24,336 nucleotides of DNA from positions 1 to 24,336 of the forward strand of contig NZ_CAUVXL010000048.1 in the NCBI RefSeq assembly GCF_963555915.1, written 5' to 3'. A program made the translations under genes and the position numbers. The DNA is from Protofrankia sp963555915. GTDB lineage: Bacteria; Actinomycetota; Actinomycetes; Frankiales; Frankiaceae. The stretch's first letter is position 1; every line of letters begins with the position of its first letter. This document shows positions 21,510-24,336 of the stretch, piece after piece. The notes under the pieces are model-generated. The model saw nothing but the letters and a program-made list of their open reading frames with translations. It had not been told where the DNA came from and ran no database searches.

Positions 21510-22910
21510 GTGACCACAGCACCGGCTCGGCTGTTCTGCCGCAGGCTGGCGGGCCTGCTTGTCCTCGATCCCAACGGGGATGTGGTCGGGCGAGTCCGTG
21601 ACGTGGTCGTGACCCTGAGACTGGGCCGCGAACCGCCGCGCGCGCTGGGGCTTGCCGTCGAGGTGCAACGCCGTCCCATCTTTGTGCCGATCAGCAAGGT
21701 GACCGGGGTGGAGTCGGGCGCCGTCGTGCTCTCCTCAGCCCGGTTGAGCTGGCGCCGGTTCGCGCAGCGTCCGGGCGAGATCCTCGTGCTCGGCGAGCTC
21801 CTGGACCGGCAGGTGACGTTGGTCGCGACCGAGGCGACCGTCACCGTGGTGGACGCGGCGATCGAACCGATCCGCGGTGGCGACTGGGTGCTCGACCAGG
21901 TGGCGGTACGGACCGGTCGGCGACGACGCGGCGAGGTCCGCACGGTCTCCTGGGATGAGGTCACCGGAATCTCGTTGCCCGCGGAGACCCAGGGTGCGGC
22001 GAACCTGCTCGCGGCGTTCGAGAAACTCCGCCCCGCGGACCTCGCGTCCCTGCTGCACAATCTTTCGAGCAAGCGCCGGGCCGAGGTCGCCGCGGCCCTG
22101 GACGACGAGCGCCTCGCCGACGTCCTGGAGGAGCTGCCCGAGGATGAGCAGATCGAGCTGCTCGGCGGGCTCGCCGACGATCGAGCGGCTGACATCCTGG
22201 AGGCGATGGGTCCAGACGATGCCGCCGACCTGCTGAGGGACCTGCCCGCCGAGGAGGCCGAGCGGCTGCTGCGGCTGATGGAGCCGCAGGAGGCGGCACC
22301 GGTGCGCCGGCTGCTGGTCTACCCGGACAACACCGCCGGCGGTCTGATGACCAGTGAGCCGGTGATCCTCGGCCCGAACGCGACCGTGGCCGAGGCGCTC
22401 GCGCGGGTGCGGGCGCCGGAACTGTCACCGGCGCTGGCCGCGCAGGTCTACGTGGTCCGCCCGCCGTTCGAGACCCCGACCGGACGTTATCTGGGGCTTG
22501 CGCATTTCCAGCGGCTGCTGCGGGAACCGCCTGGGGCCCTCGTCGGTGGCATCATTGACATCGACATCACCCCGCTGCGCCCGGAGACGTCCCTGCCGGA
22601 GGTGACCCGCCTGCTCGCCTCGTACAACCTGGTGGCGGTCCCGGTGCTGGACGGGCTCGCCAGACTGGTCGGTGTGGTTACCGTCGACGACGTTCTCGAC
22701 CACATGTTGCCGGCCAACTGGCGGGAACGTGACCTGGATTCCGATGCCCGCGTGGGCGCTCTCGGCGATTCCGCCGATACCGCCCACAGCGATTCCGACG
22801 GTGATTCCCGCGGTGACACCCACAGCGATGCCCGAAGTAACGCTGTGAGCACGGCGCTGCCAGGCGGTCAGGATCGGCGCGACAACGGTCTGAGGCGGCC
22901 CGGATCATGA
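21510..22910 (+). CDS. PRC-barrel/MgtE N-terminal/CBS domain protein lacking a transport domain
   Basis: A 466-residue soluble protein resembling the regulatory half of the MgtE magnesium transporter. Residues about 8-85 are PRC-barrel-like (LAGLLVLDPNGDVVGRVRDVVV), with a second similar region following. About 165-285 is the helical MgtE_N repeat (LRPADLASLLHNLSSKRRAEV, LEELPEDEQIELL, ILEAMGPDDAADLL), ending in the hallmark YPDNTAGGLMT. Two CBS motifs run from about 280 to 410 (LVAVPVLDGLARLVGVVTVDDVLD). No membrane helices follow; the tail is Asp/Ser-rich. It therefore lacks the MgtE pore. The GTG at 21510 has GGAGG 12 bases upstream, a longer gap than usual. The stop overlaps the DUF1003 start as ATGA. 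It may be a cation or nucleotide sensor for its neighbour; this is inference. Confidence 0.88.
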   Translation: MTTAPARLFCRRLAGLLVLDPNGDVVGRVRDVVVTLRLGREPPRALGLAVEVQRRPIFVPISKVTGVESGAVVLSSARLSWRRFAQRPGEILVLGELLDRQVTLVATEATVTVVDAAIEPIRGGDWVLDQVAVRTGRRRRGEVRTVSWDEVTGISLPAETQGAANLLAAFEKLRPADLASLLHNLSSKRRAEVAAALDDERLADVLEELPEDEQIELLGGLADDRAADILEAMGPDDAADLLRDLPAEEAERLLRLMEPQEAAPVRRLLVYPDNTAGGLMTSEPVILGPNATVAEALARVRAPELSPALAAQVYVVRPPFETPTGRYLGLAHFQRLLREPPGALVGGIIDIDITPLRPETSLPEVTRLLASYNLVAVPVLDGLARLVGVVTVDDVLDHMLPANWRERDLDSDARVGALGDSADTAHSDSDGDSRGDTHSDARSNAVSTALPGGQDRRDNGLRRPGS

Positions 22911-23488
22911 AGATCCGCCGCGGTGCGGGCAGGCTCGACCAGCCTCGTCCGTCACGCCGCTCAGCGTTGGCCCGCCGGCCCGCCGAAGCGGACGCCTTTG
23001 GCCGGGTTGCCGAACGCATCGCCCGGTTCATCGGAACCGCCCGTTTCCTTGTGCTGCAGAGCGTGGTGGTCGTAATTTGGATCTGTTACAACATTGTCAT
23101 GCCGCTTGACCTGCGGTTCGACAACTATCCGTTTATCTTCCTGACATTGGCGTTGTCGTTGCAGGCGGCTTATGCGGCGCCGTTGATCCTGCTGGCGCAG
23201 AACCGGCAGGACGACCGGGACCGGGCGAACCTCGCTCAGGACAGGGAGCAGACCGGCCGCCAGCTCGACGACACCGAATACCTTGCCCGCGAGATTGCGG
23301 CGGTTCGGATCAAGATCGGCGAATTGGCGACCCGTGACTACCTGCGCTCGGAGCTGCGTACGGAACTGCGAGCGCTGTTGGCGGAGTCCGTCGCCGTCGG
23401 TGAGGATACCGACGGCGGTCAGCGGCGCGGTGCTGGCACCCAGGCGCGACGCGCTGAACGTCGCAACGCCGCTGACCGGCGACCATGA
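22907..23488 (+). CDS. DUF1003 family membrane protein
   Basis: A 193-residue protein of the DUF1003 family; molecular function unknown. A basic N-terminus leads to AERIARFIGTARFLVLQ and two predicted membrane helices at about 45-64 (FLVLQSVVVVIWICYNIVM) and 76-97 (PFIFLTLALSLQAAYAAPLILL). The helical region after AQNRQDDRDRANLAQDRE (about 98-160) looks coiled-coil, with an Arg/Ala-rich tail. The family signature FDNYPFIFLTLALSLQAAY is intact. The ATG overlaps the upstream stop (ATGA at 22907-22910), implying translational coupling and related function with the PRC-MgtE_N-CBS protein. No terminator is obvious in the 43 bp before the convergent chorismate mutase stop. Confidence 0.9.
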   Translation: MKIRRGAGRLDQPRPSRRSALARRPAEADAFGRVAERIARFIGTARFLVLQSVVVVIWICYNIVMPLDLRFDNYPFIFLTLALSLQAAYAAPLILLAQNRQDDRDRANLAQDREQTGRQLDDTEYLAREIAAVRIKIGELATRDYLRSELRTELRALLAESVAVGEDTDGGQRRGAGTQARRAERRNAADRRP

Positions 23489-23531
23489 CCTGGCAGAAGT
23501 TCTGTGCGGGTCGAGGTGAGTCGCGATGGCG

Positions 23532-23816
23532 TCAGGTAAGAGATCCGCGGCAGAGGGTGAGAATAGACAGTGCGATTTCGACCCCGCGCGGTCCGAGTTC
23601 CCCCGACCATGCCGCGATGATTTCATTCTCCCGCGAGTGCTCGATGCGCGGACCGCCGTCAGCCGAGCGCAGCGCCTGAATCTGGCGGGACACATCGAGG
23701 CGTGCCCCGACGAGCGCGCGAAGCTGGGTATCGATCTCGTCGATGGCCGTTCGGCCGTCCTCGATCGAGGAGATAGTCGGCGCGGAGGTGACAGAGTTGA
23801 GCGCTTCCCTTGTCAT
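23532..23816 (-). CDS. Chorismate mutase, AroQ type
   Basis: A 94-residue all-helical AroQ-class chorismate mutase, converting chorismate to prephenate for phenylalanine and tyrosine synthesis. Helix 1 (AIDEIDTQLRALVGARLDVSRQI) carries the first arginines. The active-site loop GGPRIEHSRENEII matches the xxxDxxRE region, and the short helix 3 ends in VEIALSILTLCRG. The place of the usual helix-1 lysine is taken by a Gln/Arg pair (RQIQALR), so activity should be tested before it is assumed. No signal peptide, so it is cytosolic. The ATG at 23816 has AGGG about 5 bases upstream. It stands alone, divergent from the nuclease gene and convergent with DUF1003. Confidence 0.85.
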   Translation of the reverse strand: MTREALNSVTSAPTISSIEDGRTAIDEIDTQLRALVGARLDVSRQIQALRSADGGPRIEHSRENEIIAAWSGELGPRGVEIALSILTLCRGSLT

Positions 23817-23917
23817 CTGGGCCCTTTTCGTCCGTGGCCCGGCCGTCCCAGAGCCTCGTGAGCCCGGGTGAGTCCGGGCCGTCTGGTCTCGGTGTGTCGC
23901 GTCAGTCGCGAGGCAAC

Positions 23918-23941
23918 CCAGGGGCCAAGCCCGGCCCCTGG
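23918..23941. promoter_or_regulatory. 9-bp perfect hairpin upstream of the chorismate mutase gene
   Basis: CCAGGGGCC (23918-23926) pairs with GGCCCCTGG (23933-23941) across a 6-nt loop, about 100 bp upstream of the chorismate mutase start and 170 bp before the nuclease start. It may be a leader hairpin, an operator or an end-of-transcript structure. Nothing else stands out in the 292-bp gap (23817-24108). Confidence 0.4.
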
Positions 23942-24108
23942 TAAAAGTGATCCGGCGATCTACGTGCGCGGCGCGCGCAAAGGTCGGATGTACCGGTCAC
24001 ATCCACCAGCATGCCAGGCGAGAATGCCACCGTCCAGTGGTCGTTCGGTTACCATTGTGTCGACGGCGCCGCTGCCGTGTGCCAGCGGCCGAGTGACAGG
24101 ATCATGTC

Positions 24109-24336
24109 GTGGACCAGCTGCAGTTGGACGGCATGCCGCGGCGACTTTTCGTGTGCACGCCGTCGAAGCTTTCCGCCTTTGCCGACTGCCCGCGCCGGTA
24201 CCGGATGGCATACCTGGACCGCCCGGCACCGCCGAAGGGCCCGCCGTGGGCTCACAACTCGATGGGTGCCAGCGTGCACAACGCCCTGCGGGCCTGGTGG
24301 GACGAGTCGCTGGCGCGCCGTACCCCAGCCCGCGCC
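24109..24336 (+). CDS. RecB/Cas4-like PD-(D/E)XK nuclease family protein, 5' part only
   Basis: The first 76 codons of a gene cut by the right edge. The GTG at 24109 is the first start after an in-frame stop at 24094-24096. The motif TPSKLSAFADCPRRYRMAYL is the typical opening of RecB-like/AddB/Cas4 nuclease domains: the Cys is often an iron-sulfur cluster ligand. Next comes MGASVHNALRAWW, where the His is the first catalytic-site motif. The remaining motifs (the GxxDR and QxxxY regions) lie outside the window. It could act in DNA repair or recombination. It is divergent from the chorismate mutase gene. Family assignment is good; completeness cannot be judged. Confidence 0.8.
   Translation, partial: MDQLQLDGMPRRLFVCTPSKLSAFADCPRRYRMAYLDRPAPPKGPPWAHNSMGASVHNALRAWWDESLARRTPARA

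Overview
The window is GC-rich (about 70% by eye) with G/C-ending codons, frequent GTG starts, purine-rich ribosome binding sites and no U-tract terminators. Together with an F420-type LLM oxidoreductase, a DUF6758 zinc-ribbon protein, a TerD protein and a SpoIIE/HATPase regulator, this points to a filamentous-type actinobacterium. A Frankia-like organism is my best guess, but this is inference from family content and not a database match. I see no rRNA, tRNA, CRISPR array, insertion sequence or phage gene. It looks like ordinary chromosome.

Layout. 0.1-3 kb: Mrp/NBP35 P-loop ATPase (-), MarR regulator (+) and a PHP-domain phosphoesterase (-) whose tail overlaps the MarR stop. 3.3-6.6 kb: Tat-exported PhoD-type phosphatase lipoprotein (+), a diacylglycerol/sphingosine-kinase-like lipid kinase (-) and a DUF6758 protein (-). 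6.8-10.5 kb: aldehyde dehydrogenase (+), PPOX flavin/F420 protein (-), enoyl-CoA hydratase (+) and FabG-like SDR (-). 10.9-14.6 kb: DUF234-type ATPase (-) divergent from a NUDIX hydrolase (+) across a perfect tandem dyad, then a MaoC dehydratase (-) and an LLM oxidoreductase (+). 14.6-19.9 kb: a suppressor-of-fused-domain protein behind a 930-residue GAF-SpoIIE-HATPase regulator (-), divergent from a two-domain TerD protein (+). 20.0-24.3 kb: acyl-CoA dehydrogenase (-), then PRC-MgtE_N-CBS and DUF1003 genes coupled by an ATGA overlap (+), a small AroQ chorismate mutase (-) and the start of a PD-(D/E)XK nuclease (+) cut by the right edge.

How the genes relate. Most are single-gene units in alternating orientation. 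The co-directional pairs are MgtE_N/CBS-DUF1003, SpoIIE-SUFU and DUF6758-lipid kinase. Acyl-CoA dehydrogenase, enoyl-CoA hydratase, MaoC, SDR and aldehyde dehydrogenase fit acyl-CoA or aldehyde catabolism but do not form an operon. Mrp, PHP, DUF6758, SUFU, MgtE_N/CBS and DUF1003 are, from memory, close neighbours in Streptomyces. Here they are spread over about 23 kb with unrelated genes between them, which suggests an expanded ancestral cluster.

The most unusual non-coding structures are the double dyad at 12332-12360, a cluster of three palindromes at 18186-18242 between the stress regulator and TerD, and a recurring pattern of short tandem repeats (6-54 bp units) at gene ends, in intergenic gaps and in protein linkers.
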